Assembly (NCBI GenBank): GCA_001567485.1
Contig: JZRA01000050.1
Span: 40,742-104,741, forward strand
DNA: 64,000 nt
Source of the DNA: Chloroflexi bacterium OLB13
GTDB taxonomy: Bacteria; Chloroflexota; Anaerolineae; Aggregatilineales; Phototrophicaceae
Direction: 5' to 3'
Positions 56,855 to 64,000 of this stretch are shown one piece after another. Both the position numbers and the translations under genes were made by a program. The notes under the pieces were generated by a model that had not been told where the DNA came from, ran no database searches, and saw nothing but the letters and a program-made list of their open reading frames with translations. How positions within the stretch are numbered: position 1 is the stretch's first letter; the number at the start of each line of letters is the position of its first letter.

Positions 56855-57084
56855 CCGAATCGCAGGCGCGCAACGTAGCTTCGCATCCGTCGTTTTGCAT
56901 ACGTAAGCAAGAGCCCAAAGACGGGTGGTTGTCGGACGAGCGGACGTTTCTGGAGATGATCGCGCCGGTGTGGGGGGGATGAGGCGAAGATCGAGGCGGT
57001 GATGAGGGGGCGGAAAACCCGCGGCCGGTGACGAACCTCACCCCCGAACCCATTTCGAGGGGAGAGGGGGAGAACGATGGAGGG
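56855..57084 (+). other. Degenerate coding tail and palindromic repeat
   Basis: On the plus strand, 56905-57024 can be read as a short protein tail (DGWLSDERTFLEMIAPVW, then GDEAKIEAVMRGRK) if one G is removed from a run of seven at 56972-56978. A G/C-rich repeat with CCTCACCCCCGAACCC and GAGGGGAGAGGGGG follows at 57036-57072. Nothing else is seen. Confidence 0.4.
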
Positions 57085-57839
57085 CTAGCGAATCTGGTCG
57101 TACGCGGCGTCGATGCCGGTCTCGCGGGCGGTGCGAAGGAGAGCACGGCGCTGCTCGAGTACGGGTGCGTCCGGATTCACCTGAATGAGGGCCCAAATAA
57201 CATTGTCTGCTTCGTAGGTGAGCAGATCGGATTGGTGCTCGACTAGAAAGGCCTTGGACGCCTGCCAATCTGGCGTACGTACCCATTCGATCAGGAGGTT
57301 GGAGAGTCGTGAAAACTCGTCCTGCGTCAATGATACGTCGGACGGTGGGCGAAGCCACTCAGGCAGCGGCTGGCTACCGGTGAGCTCGCTCCACCACTCT
57401 TCCAGAGCAGCGATACCTAGAAACCCAACGATTTGACGGCAGATCGATCCGAGGACGAGCCGCGCGATCGGAAGGTTTATGGTATGACGATGTGCGGCGA
57501 AGATTTCGTATGCCTGAGCCGCATCGTGAAGCGCCTGCTGCAACCGCGCCCGCCGGTCTTCCCCGTCGACCGTCGACAGGTCGCGGTACACGTTCGCCCG
57601 GTTGTTCAGTGTTGCTGCCTTGCCCAGCGGTACGTCGCGCAGCAGCTCCAGCGCTTGGTCGTAGTCCGCCAGCGCCTCGCCGATCCAGTACCATGCCCGC
57701 CGCCGACTGCTGAAGCGCGCGCCGTGGCGTTTGAGCAGATCGCGGTGCGGATAGGTGTCGCCGGTCAGCCACCACCAGCACTTGCCGCCGCTTCGCGCTG
57801 ACTGCGTTCCGCGATGAGGGTTCCGGCTGACTCAGACAT
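57085..57839 (-). pseudogene. TPR-like protein with an N-terminal WWWLTGDTYPHR domain, one frameshift
   Basis: The ATG at 57839 has GGAGG six bases upstream. The first frame reads only about 24 codons (MSESAGTLIAERSQRE) before a stop. Restoring one A near 57792 joins it to SGGKCWWWLTGDTYPHRDLL and continues to the stop at 57085, about 250 residues. The early WWWLTGDTYPHRDLLKRHGA block resembles small domains of plasmid and island proteins. The rest is helical with ATLNNRANVYRDL, typical of TPR. The junction near WYWIGEALADYDQAL may be natural or a deletion fusion. Function is unknown. Confidence 0.45.
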
Positions 57840-58164
57840 GGCTGTTCCTCCACGGACTGAAGTCCTTCAGGTGCGCGTCTTTGCCGCGCTGGACCGCGTA
57901 CTCGTAGCCGGCCAGCACGCCGGGGCAGCCCCCGCCGCGACCCGAAGGGCGACCGGTGCGCGGCTGAGCGCAGCGGCACCAGCCCACGCCGCGCACCGAG
58001 TCGAAGCCGCCCGCGGCTTTCGCCGGTGGGGTGGCGTGCTGCATTGCGTGGCGCGTTGCACCGAAGATGCACGGAATGGGACGGGCATATGCGAGGTGGC
58101 TGATGCGGCGCGCGGGTGCGAAACTTCCGCGCGACAAGGCGCAGTGCGCTGTACGACCTAGCAA
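57832..58164 (-). CDS. Small ORF of unknown function in the defence-type operon
   Basis: A 110-codon frame with a TTG start lies between the DUF499 gene and the TPR-like gene and overlaps the next start by 8 bp. It contains several Cys and Gly clusters and is rich in Arg. The strand and position suggest membership of the operon, but the composition is close to what chance gives in GC-rich DNA, so its reality is doubtful. Confidence 0.25.
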   Translation of the reverse strand: MLGRTAHCALSRGSFAPARRISHLAYARPIPCIFGATRHAMQHATPPAKAAGGFDSVRGVGWCRCAQPRTGRPSGRGGGCPGVLAGYEYAVQRGKDAHLKDFSPWRNSHV

Positions 58165-58242
58165 CGTGTGCGAGTGGTGGGTCGCGAAAGTCCACTACCG
58201 GCTAGCGGCGAGTGGACGTGCGGAAGCCGTTACTCCAACGTC

Positions 58243-61200
58243 CTATTCAAACCGGCGATTGAACGGGATATCGGCTTCGTCCAACGGCTCCTCAACCGCA
58301 TTGCGTGTCCAAACCGGATCGAAGCCGGATGCCGCCTCGGCGCGCACCGTGAGCTCGATATGGATGTGATCCGACTTGTCGTCCAAATTCTGGATCGCGC
58401 GGAAGAGCTTGCTGACCTTGCCCTTGTCCGCTGATGCACTGAGTAAGTAGCGCTGTGAGATCGCTGCCCTTCCAGGCGCTCCACGTGCAAGCGGACTCGG
58501 TGGCATCGGCGACTCACCAAATGAGGATGGCCCCGACGGCTCCTCAATCGGCTGATTCGTAGGCACCGCATCGACAGGCGGGGGCGCGGTGGCCTCACGC
58601 GCGATCTGTGCGGAGATCACGTAGGCGCCGCGCAGGTCGATTTCGTCAGATGCAACTGCGCGGTCGATGTAGACCAGACTTGGATCCGGGAAAACAGGCT
58701 CGCCGGATTGCCCCTCAACCAGTGCGCTGTAGCCCAGCTTACCCTCTGCGATACCTCGCCGGATTGCCTCACGCACGGCATCGGCCGAGGTGAGGCGGAC
58801 GAAGTTGAGGTACGAGTAGAACCCGTTCGTGATCCGCTCGGTCTCCTGAACCGGGTCCCGTGGGAGATCGACGAGCGCGATCAGCTTCTCCGGTGTGACA
58901 CGGTCGGACAGCAGATAGGTGTCGGTCAACGCACCCGTCACACGCGCGTGGAGCTGTGGATCGCTGCGGCTCTGCAGTTCCAGATAGCGCCACTTGTACG
59001 GCGTACCAGAATTTTGTGCGGGCTCGGGTACCGCCGTTTGGTCATAGACTGCGACGACACCGCGCTTGATGCGCTCGGTGCTGGCACGTATACGTTCGTC
59101 AAGCTCCTGGACTTGCTCGGCGGCGAGGTGCTTGCGCTGTTCGCGCTTGATCGACTCCATCGCCAACAGCTCACGCGCGGCGGAACGCAGCGAATCTGCG
59201 CCTGAGTAATTCGGAATGGCGAACGCGAGGCCGTTCTTGTACTCGCGGCGCGACGAGCCGCAAAACTCGAGCCAGTGCGTGAGCTTGGTGTCGAGCTCGC
59301 TGCGGTTGGACGCCTCGGACCACTCGAAAGGCAGGTATACCACTTGCAGCATCGGCACGCGGTCGTTGACCCGGTCCGAATCGATCGGCCAGATGACTGC
59401 ACCGCGTACGCCAGCCAGCTCGGTTTCCAGCGTCGACTTGATGCGCGCCATGACATCGTCGGCGGTGAAGTTCTTGAGCGCCTCGTCGATCAGCTTGTTG
59501 AGGTTGGCCTGCGTCTCGAACCGGTAGCGGCGCCCAGTGTGATGCAGATACAGCAGCTCGTTCTTCAGATCGTTGAGCGCAGAAACCAGCGGCATCCGAT
59601 CAAGGCCAGGGACAGCGGCGGCTTGCAGCAGATCGACCTCCGCGATGCCACGCTCCTCCCCTTCGCGCGCGCCGAACGAGTACAACATGACCGATGTCGC
59701 AAGGCGCGTACCGGCCCGGAAGCGCTGCAACGTCGGGCTGTCCGACGCGATCCGCCGGTCGACGCGATTCGTGCGTGCCTGTGGTCCGACCAGATCGGCG
59801 CTGAGCACCGAGCTGTACTGTTCGCGCTGGCCGATCTGCGTGAAGAACGCGCTGCGGGTATTGTCCATGTCGAGCGGCACATCGCCGGGACCGATCAACG
59901 GCTGCAGATCGCGGCCGTGATTCCACAGGTCGTAAACGACGCTGGCAAGAAACTGCAAGGCGCCGCGCGTGCGCTGATAACTCGACAGCGTGCCCCAGCG
60001 GTGATACATCAGGTCGAGCAAATCCGGGTGGAACGGGTAGCTTTCCAATATCCGGTTCTGCAGGCGTTCGGCGTCCTGCGCGATCTGCGCGGCGTCGTGG
60101 GAGGACAATCCCCCGGCGGACTGGCGCGCCTTCTTGAACGACTCGGCGTAGGCGGCGGCGACCTGCCGGCGCACCGACTCCTCGCCCAGCGCGCGGAACA
60201 GCCGGCGCTGCACCACACGCATCACCTCCGGCCCACTGACCGGTTCGCGCTTGGCGTCGAGGCGGCTGACCAGATGGTCGAGCGTGTTGAGCAGCCCCTC
60301 GGCCCCCAAGCCTTCACGGACGCTGGCCTGCAGCGAGTACACGACCACCGCATTGCGCGATGCCGCGACCGACTCGGTCAGGTTCTTGAGGAACACCATG
60401 ATTTGGCGGCCGAAGGTGCTGTCGCCGATGGTGACGGTGTGCGCCGCTTCGACGTAGTTCAGGATTTCGTCCAGCAGGATGAGCGTAGGCTGCTTGAGCT
60501 CACGCAGAAACTGAGCGATCGTCTCGCCGCCCGGTGTGGTGAGATTCGCGTCCTCGTCGGCGACGTGCACAAACCCCGCTGCGCCGCCCAACTGATGGAA
60601 CATTTCGCCCCACAGCGTGCGGATGACCGTGCCGTCCTCTTTCGTCCACGACTGGCGGACGGGCAGCTTCTCGCACTGGACGGCCGCGACCGCACACGCG
60701 CCTGGATTGGGCAGGTCGGCCGGCAGACCGCTGATCTTCGCGCGGCTCTTGGCGATGTGATACAACGCGATCAATGTGTGCGTTTTGCCGCCGCCGAACG
60801 GCGTGCGAAGCTGCAGCACCCGATCCCCCTGCCCGCCGTTTAGCCCGCCGAGCACGTCACCCAGCAGCGCCTTGAGCGACGCCGTCAGATACGTCTGCTC
60901 GAAGAAGCGCGCCGGATCGCGGTAGACGACCGGCGTGTTGGCGTCGTTGCGCGCGACGCCCCACAGATCGGCGGCGTAGGTGTCCATCTTGAGGTTGCCG
61001 GCGAGGATGTCGTCGTGGGGGATCGCGCCGGCGTCCTTCCACGAGTGCAGCGCGCCGGCCGCCGCCGCGGGCGCAGGCTCCGGCTTTTTCGAGTAGCCAA
61101 GTTCGGCCAGCAGCACCTTGATCTGTGAGTAGAACAGCGTCGCCTCGTCTTCGTCGACATCGTCGCTGGCCTCGTGAGTCGCCTCGTTGCGGATGTCCTT

Positions 61201-61542
61201 GAGCATGCCCGGGTCGAACACACGGAAGCGCGGATACTTGCGGCCCAGCACGGCTTCGGCACTATCGATGAACTTGTTGTCGCGGAAGAAGCGCAGCTTG
61301 GCGCCGAGCGTGAAGCCCTTGAAGCCCTTCTCGCGCGCGGCCCGATCCTTGATCTGCTCGGCGGCCTGCGCCTCGCGGTCGGTCAGGAGCTTGCGCTGGG
61401 CCGGCGGCAGCTTGCCGAGCACCTCGTCGTAGAAGTCCTCGTAAATGGCTTCGAGCAGCTTGCCCATCGCCATCACGGCGAGGGTGTAACTCCCGCGGTC
61501 GAGCAGTGCCTTGGCTTCCAGAAGTTTCGCGTCGTAGTCCAC
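58243..61542 (-). CDS. DUF499 ATPase with N-terminal HEPN-like domain (anti-phage system component)
   Basis: A 1099-residue protein starting at GTG 61542, with GGAGGA 11 bases upstream. Residues 1-155 form a helical domain with DIRNEATHEA; Arg118-Asn119 to His123 fits the R(N)xxxxH signature of HEPN ribonucleases. The ATPase has the Walker A motif GGGKTH (250-255) and Walker B LILLDE (354-359). The family DUF499 includes HmaC-like ATPases that work beside a DUF1156 methylase. The C-terminus (about 1030-1099) is a small conserved domain. It lies 17 bp after the TIR gene, so the two are cotranscribed. Activity, RNA cleavage and phage sensing are inferred. Confidence 0.8.
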   Translation of the reverse strand: MDYDAKLLEAKALLDRGSYTLAVMAMGKLLEAIYEDFYDEVLGKLPPAQRKLLTDREAQAAEQIKDRAAREKGFKGFTLGAKLRFFRDNKFIDSAEAVLGRKYPRFRVFDPGMLKDIRNEATHEASDDVDEDEATLFYSQIKVLLAELGYSKKPEPAPAAAAGALHSWKDAGAIPHDDILAGNLKMDTYAADLWGVARNDANTPVVYRDPARFFEQTYLTASLKALLGDVLGGLNGGQGDRVLQLRTPFGGGKTHTLIALYHIAKSRAKISGLPADLPNPGACAVAAVQCEKLPVRQSWTKEDGTVIRTLWGEMFHQLGGAAGFVHVADEDANLTTPGGETIAQFLRELKQPTLILLDEILNYVEAAHTVTIGDSTFGRQIMVFLKNLTESVAASRNAVVVYSLQASVREGLGAEGLLNTLDHLVSRLDAKREPVSGPEVMRVVQRRLFRALGEESVRRQVAAAYAESFKKARQSAGGLSSHDAAQIAQDAERLQNRILESYPFHPDLLDLMYHRWGTLSSYQRTRGALQFLASVVYDLWNHGRDLQPLIGPGDVPLDMDNTRSAFFTQIGQREQYSSVLSADLVGPQARTNRVDRRIASDSPTLQRFRAGTRLATSVMLYSFGAREGEERGIAEVDLLQAAAVPGLDRMPLVSALNDLKNELLYLHHTGRRYRFETQANLNKLIDEALKNFTADDVMARIKSTLETELAGVRGAVIWPIDSDRVNDRVPMLQVVYLPFEWSEASNRSELDTKLTHWLEFCGSSRREYKNGLAFAIPNYSGADSLRSAARELLAMESIKREQRKHLAAEQVQELDERIRASTERIKRGVVAVYDQTAVPEPAQNSGTPYKWRYLELQSRSDPQLHARVTGALTDTYLLSDRVTPEKLIALVDLPRDPVQETERITNGFYSYLNFVRLTSADAVREAIRRGIAEGKLGYSALVEGQSGEPVFPDPSLVYIDRAVASDEIDLRGAYVISAQIAREATAPPPVDAVPTNQPIEEPSGPSSFGESPMPPSPLARGAPGRAAISQRYLLSASADKGKVSKLFRAIQNLDDKSDHIHIELTVRAEAASGFDPVWTRNAVEEPLDEADIPFNRRFE

Positions 61543-61559
61543 TTTGTGTTGGTCCTCCG

Positions 61560-62636
61560 CTAGGACTGGGTTGTGAGCGATTCATGCTTACCGGCTTGAG
61601 TCGCTTGCCAGAACTTCCAGTTTGAAATGTCCGGGGTATAGCCGTAGTGCGTCCTGAGCGCCGACTCGAGCTCGTCTGAGCAGTTGGACAGAAAGTCACT
61701 CAGTACAGATGCGTCTGCCGTAGCATCTTCGATCTCTTTGTTGTCCATGTCGATGTCGAACTCGCCGCCGCGGTCAATCAGGTAGCCTTGGTCAACGGCA
61801 TCGTCAATTTCTCTATTGAATTCAATGTCATCAGGATACGTCAACTGCCGATAGCGAAGCATTTCGTTGGTTTGAGCATAGAACAGCGCCTTCACAACGG
61901 GATGAGATAGGCCATCCAACGCGCGTTGAAACCGATCAGCAAGCTCAATGAATTGTTCGACTTCGGGCAGATTGTTTAGCAGTACTTCACTAGCTTCGTC
62001 CTTGTCCTTTAGCTGCTTGAGCTCATCGATGATCTTCTCGAGCCTTTGCTTTTCGGCTTCAAGTTCCAGAATCTTCCCCTGTGCTTGCTGGTATTTGTCG
62101 CTCAGTGCCTGGTGATCACGTCTCGGGACATGCGAAGACGGAGGGATCTTGGCGAGAAACGACTGAAACTCACCAACATACTGCTCAACCTGCTTGTTCC
62201 AAGCCTTTGTAGGCATTGGAGACAAACTGAATGCTTGATTGATAGCATCCCGTAGGTCGGCAAGGTCACCTGCATCGTTGATCATTCCCATCTGTGTGAC
62301 CTTTAGTACGTTCTTGACCTTGTCGGGCGTGAGCGGTGGCAATACGAGAAGATGCCAAGACCGCTGTGTAGCCCACGCAGCGCCAAGCTCACAGAGACAG
62401 AACTCACTGACCAGAAAGTTCTGACTGACAACAAATAAGAAGAGGCTGGTCTTATCAATCTCAGATCGGATCGCTTCAATGTAGTTGGGCGTACCGTTCG
62501 GTATCCCCGTTGCGTCGCCGGAGGTGCAGAAGATCGATTTATGATCAATGCCACATCCGACATCCAACAATGTAACCAGCCTATCGATTACAGGTTTGTC
62601 TGCCGAAGCGTGGCTAACAAAGAGCTTTCCGTCCAT
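61560..62636 (-). CDS. TIR-domain protein with coiled coil, putative NAD-consuming effector
   Basis: The start at 62636 is chosen because AAAGG lies 5 bases upstream; GTG 62642 is an alternative. It has 358 residues. Residues about 3-130 form a TIR domain (KLFVSHASADK, YIEAIRSEI, SEFCLCELGAAW), where Glu in CELGAAW (about 83) is the likely catalytic residue of NADase TIRs. Residues about 170-220 are predicted coiled coil with Glu/Lys heptads. The C-terminal 130 residues form a helical domain that may sense or oligomerise. The gene lies between the small ORF and the DUF499 ATPase. Confidence 0.8.
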   Translation of the reverse strand: MDGKLFVSHASADKPVIDRLVTLLDVGCGIDHKSIFCTSGDATGIPNGTPNYIEAIRSEIDKTSLFLFVVSQNFLVSEFCLCELGAAWATQRSWHLLVLPPLTPDKVKNVLKVTQMGMINDAGDLADLRDAINQAFSLSPMPTKAWNKQVEQYVGEFQSFLAKIPPSSHVPRRDHQALSDKYQQAQGKILELEAEKQRLEKIIDELKQLKDKDEASEVLLNNLPEVEQFIELADRFQRALDGLSHPVVKALFYAQTNEMLRYRQLTYPDDIEFNREIDDAVDQGYLIDRGGEFDIDMDNKEIEDATADASVLSDFLSNCSDELESALRTHYGYTPDISNWKFWQATQAGKHESLTTQS

Positions 62637-62797
62637 GTGCACCTTTCAGCCGGTCTCTGGTTGCCATCCTAAACAAGCATTGACCCGCTCTGAGTCTTCA
62701 TCATAACCGTCAAATATCGCAACATTGAGCATACATGGTAATACGTCCGCGTGTACACAAAGGCTGGCCCGGATGCCAGACAGGCTCGCCGGCGCGA

Positions 62798-63151
62798 TCA
62801 GTCCTCCGTCTCGGTCCGGCCCGCATACGGCAGATTGAGCATTCGGCTGAATTCCCACAAAAGGCTGTCGGCGAGTTGATCGTGTTGGTTGCCGTACCAG
62901 TCGGTCCAGTACTCTCTGCGGCAGCAGTAGAACATCATGACCCTGAGCTGCATCACGTCGAGATCCCAGCGGCCCGTCTCCTCCCAGTGGTGCTCGCGTT
63001 GTGCCCCTCACTCGTGGAACGACAGCCCGAGTTCTTCAGCGACCATGTATCCGTCAAGCAGGAGTGCGAACTCGCGCCAGTCCTCGAACTTCGGAAGCAC
63101 GAGTGTTTGCGCCTCCGCCTCGGCAACCGTCTCCGCCATCCCGTCACGCAT
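62798..63151 (-). pseudogene. Small defence-operon ORF with an in-frame TGA
   Basis: From the ATG at 63151 the reading gives 47 residues (ending LSFHE), then TGA at 63010-63008, then a continuous 69-codon tail rich in Trp, Tyr and Cys (GAQREHHWEETGRWDL, YCCRREYWTDWYGNQ) to a TGA at 62798. A Trp (TGG) at the TGA would restore one protein of about 117 residues. The coding-like character of both parts argues for a nonsense mutation, a single-base error or recoding. No homologous family was recognised. Confidence 0.5.
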
Positions 63152-63342
63152 CGGTCGCTTTCCTTATCGTCGTGGACACGGCATGAAACCAGACCTCACC
63201 CTCGACCCGTCTCCCAAGGAGTGGGGCGGCGGAGCGTCAGCGGCGCGGGGTGAGGTTTCCCCGGACACGGCGGTGCCGTGTCCCTACGGATGGCCGGGAA
63301 ATTCCCCCTCAGCACTCAGCACTCATCACTTCCCTTACTTCC
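63152..63342. repeat. Intergenic palindromic repeat elements
   Basis: An inverted repeat CCTCACC (63194-63200) and GGTGAGG (63249-63255) flanks about 48 bp. A perfect 8-bp hairpin GGACACGG / CCGTGTCC lies at 63263-63283. A heptad array (CAGCACT, CAGCACT, CATCACT) follows at 63310-63330. The elements separate the methylase gene from the small ORF. The hairpin resembles dispersed repeats of Chloroflexota genomes, from memory rather than a search. Confidence 0.55.
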
Positions 63343-64000
63343 CTACAACATCGCGCCTTCGTCGACGACCCGGCGCCACGCTGCCAGCAGCGTATCGATC
63401 GCGCGCTGCTCGCCCGTGCGCTCGTCGCGCACCATGCCCGGCATCGGCTCGCCGGCCAGCGCCCGCCCTGAGAGCGCCTGCGCCGTCAACCGCAGCAGAT
63501 ACTTCTCCGGCGACGCCTGATTGAGGAAGTCCTGAATCTTGCGGCTCTCGTGCTCCGTCAACCACAACAGCCGGTGCAGTACGTCGATCAGGCGGGCGGA
63601 CCGGCCGTCCGCGCCCGGCAGGCCGAGCGACTCGGAGTCGCCGCGCTCGGCGTAATTGCGCAGGCGCACCTTGCTGCCCTTCTTTTCCACCAGCGCCGCC
63701 GACCCGCGCGTGAGTGCCCCCTGACCGGTATCCAGCTCAACGCCGGTGGCGCGCGCCAGCGTATTGGCCTCGTCGAACTCGACCTGCGCCTCGGCGTAGT
63801 AGCTGCGGCCCATGATGTAATACTGCGTGACCGGGTCGGTGCGCGACGCCTCACCGAGCAGCACACGCACGACCTCGGCCTGCACCGCGTCGAGATAGGC
63901 GGCGGCGGACAGCTCCTCGCCGTTGGGCAGTTCGACGCGGGCGTAGCGCGTGAACGGCGCCGCACGCCCCGCACCGCCCGCCGATGTTGAGGTCGGCGCC
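63343..64000 (-). CDS. DUF1156 DNA methylase, C-terminal part (continues beyond the right edge)
   Basis: The last 218 residues of a gene on the minus strand. Sequence features typical of the C-terminus of DUF1156 methylases are present: DPVTQYYIMGRSYY, VEFDEANTLARATG, and LVEKKGSKVRL, followed by a helical end. The catalytic domain with its DNA-methylase motifs is outside the window. It is the first visible gene of the operon with the TIR protein and the DUF499 ATPase. The assignment is fairly good but rests on the C-terminal region only. Confidence 0.7.
   Translation of the reverse strand, partial: APTSTSAGGAGRAAPFTRYARVELPNGEELSAAAYLDAVQAEVVRVLLGEASRTDPVTQYYIMGRSYYAEAQVEFDEANTLARATGVELDTGQGALTRGSAALVEKKGSKVRLRNYAERGDSESLGLPGADGRSARLIDVLHRLLWLTEHESRKIQDFLNQASPEKYLLRLTAQALSGRALAGEPMPGMVRDERTGEQRAIDTLLAAWRRVVDEGAML

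Noticed and set aside
57832..58164. Small ORF as a confident component of the defence operon
   Set aside because: Listed only at low confidence because it has a TTG start and no recognisable motif.
59275..60843. Plus-strand open frame of 522 codons opposite the DUF499 ATPase
   Set aside because: It is antisense to the DUF499 gene, whose Walker motifs and HEPN-like motif are clear; no homology is visible in the antisense frame.
63008..63010. Selenocysteine at the in-frame TGA of the small operon ORF
   Set aside because: No SECIS-like hairpin was noted directly after the TGA and the position suits Trp; selenoprotein status has no other support.
1..64000. tRNA, rRNA, CRISPR arrays, integrases and transposases
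   Set aside because: A GTTCGAATC-like sequence near 24419 lies inside a coding frame, and no cloverleaf, repeat-spacer array or recombinase-like gene was found by reading; a tRNA scan would be needed to exclude small RNA genes.

Overview
The window is about 60% G+C, densely packed, and looks like Chloroflexota, probably Anaerolineae. That assignment is inference. It rests on the gene content (an exopolysaccharide locus with DUF1616, asparagine synthase and many GT2/GT4 enzymes; a dimethylformamidase-like exoprotein with DUF4082 and Ig-like modules; Asp-box and YwiC-like proteins) and on a short intergenic palindromic repeat of a type I associate with that phylum. No rRNA, tRNA, CRISPR array or insertion sequence was found.

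Layout. (1) 1-14230, minus strand: the 5' two thirds of a secreted pullulanase-type gene, an MFS transporter, a ten-Asp-box protein, and a giant secreted protein split in two by a one-base frameshift at about 9362. (2) 14783-29227, minus strand: a near-gapless run of eleven genes (DUF1616, two membrane or anchored proteins, AsnB-like amidotransferase, three GT2, two GT4, an alpha/alpha-toroid protein and an unknown), which reads as a cell-surface polysaccharide operon. (3) 29649-41263: a small membrane protein, an HTH-plus-CPBP membrane protein, a GT4, a wbpD/wbpE/wbpB-like trio for a diacetamido-uronic acid sugar nucleotide, a Wzx-type flippase, and a GT2 / SMR flippase / FAD oxidoreductase / GT39 set. 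(4) 41413-44583: a Tat-exported GH38-like mannosidase and a second SMR/EamA protein. (5) 44860-54362: respiratory genes nrfH and nrfA (all five NrfA hemes CXXCH), DinB, YwiC-like, a decaheme cytochrome made by duplication of a pentaheme module, and hypABCDE without hypF or hydrogenase subunits. (6) 54459-56075: a fucose-isomerase-like gene. (7) 56370-64000: relics of a DnaD-type replication gene, then a minus-strand defence-type operon entering from the right edge: DUF1156 DNA methylase (C-terminus only), a small ORF with an in-frame TGA, a TIR-domain protein, a DUF499 ATPase with an N-terminal HEPN-like motif, a small unknown ORF, and a frameshifted chimeric-looking gene.

The strongest candidate for a poorly described system is region 7. 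A DUF1156 methylase and a DUF499 ATPase are two parts of Hma-like anti-phage systems, but here a TIR protein lies between them and the ATPase carries an RNase-like HEPN signature. The helicase expected in such systems is not in the window and could lie beyond the right edge.

A caution on quality: five genes or relics (near 9362, 22240, 24350, 57792 and 56970) are broken by single-base changes, nearly all in short runs of one base. This pattern fits sequencing or assembly indels at least as well as real gene decay, so I describe the repaired reading where homology makes it clear.
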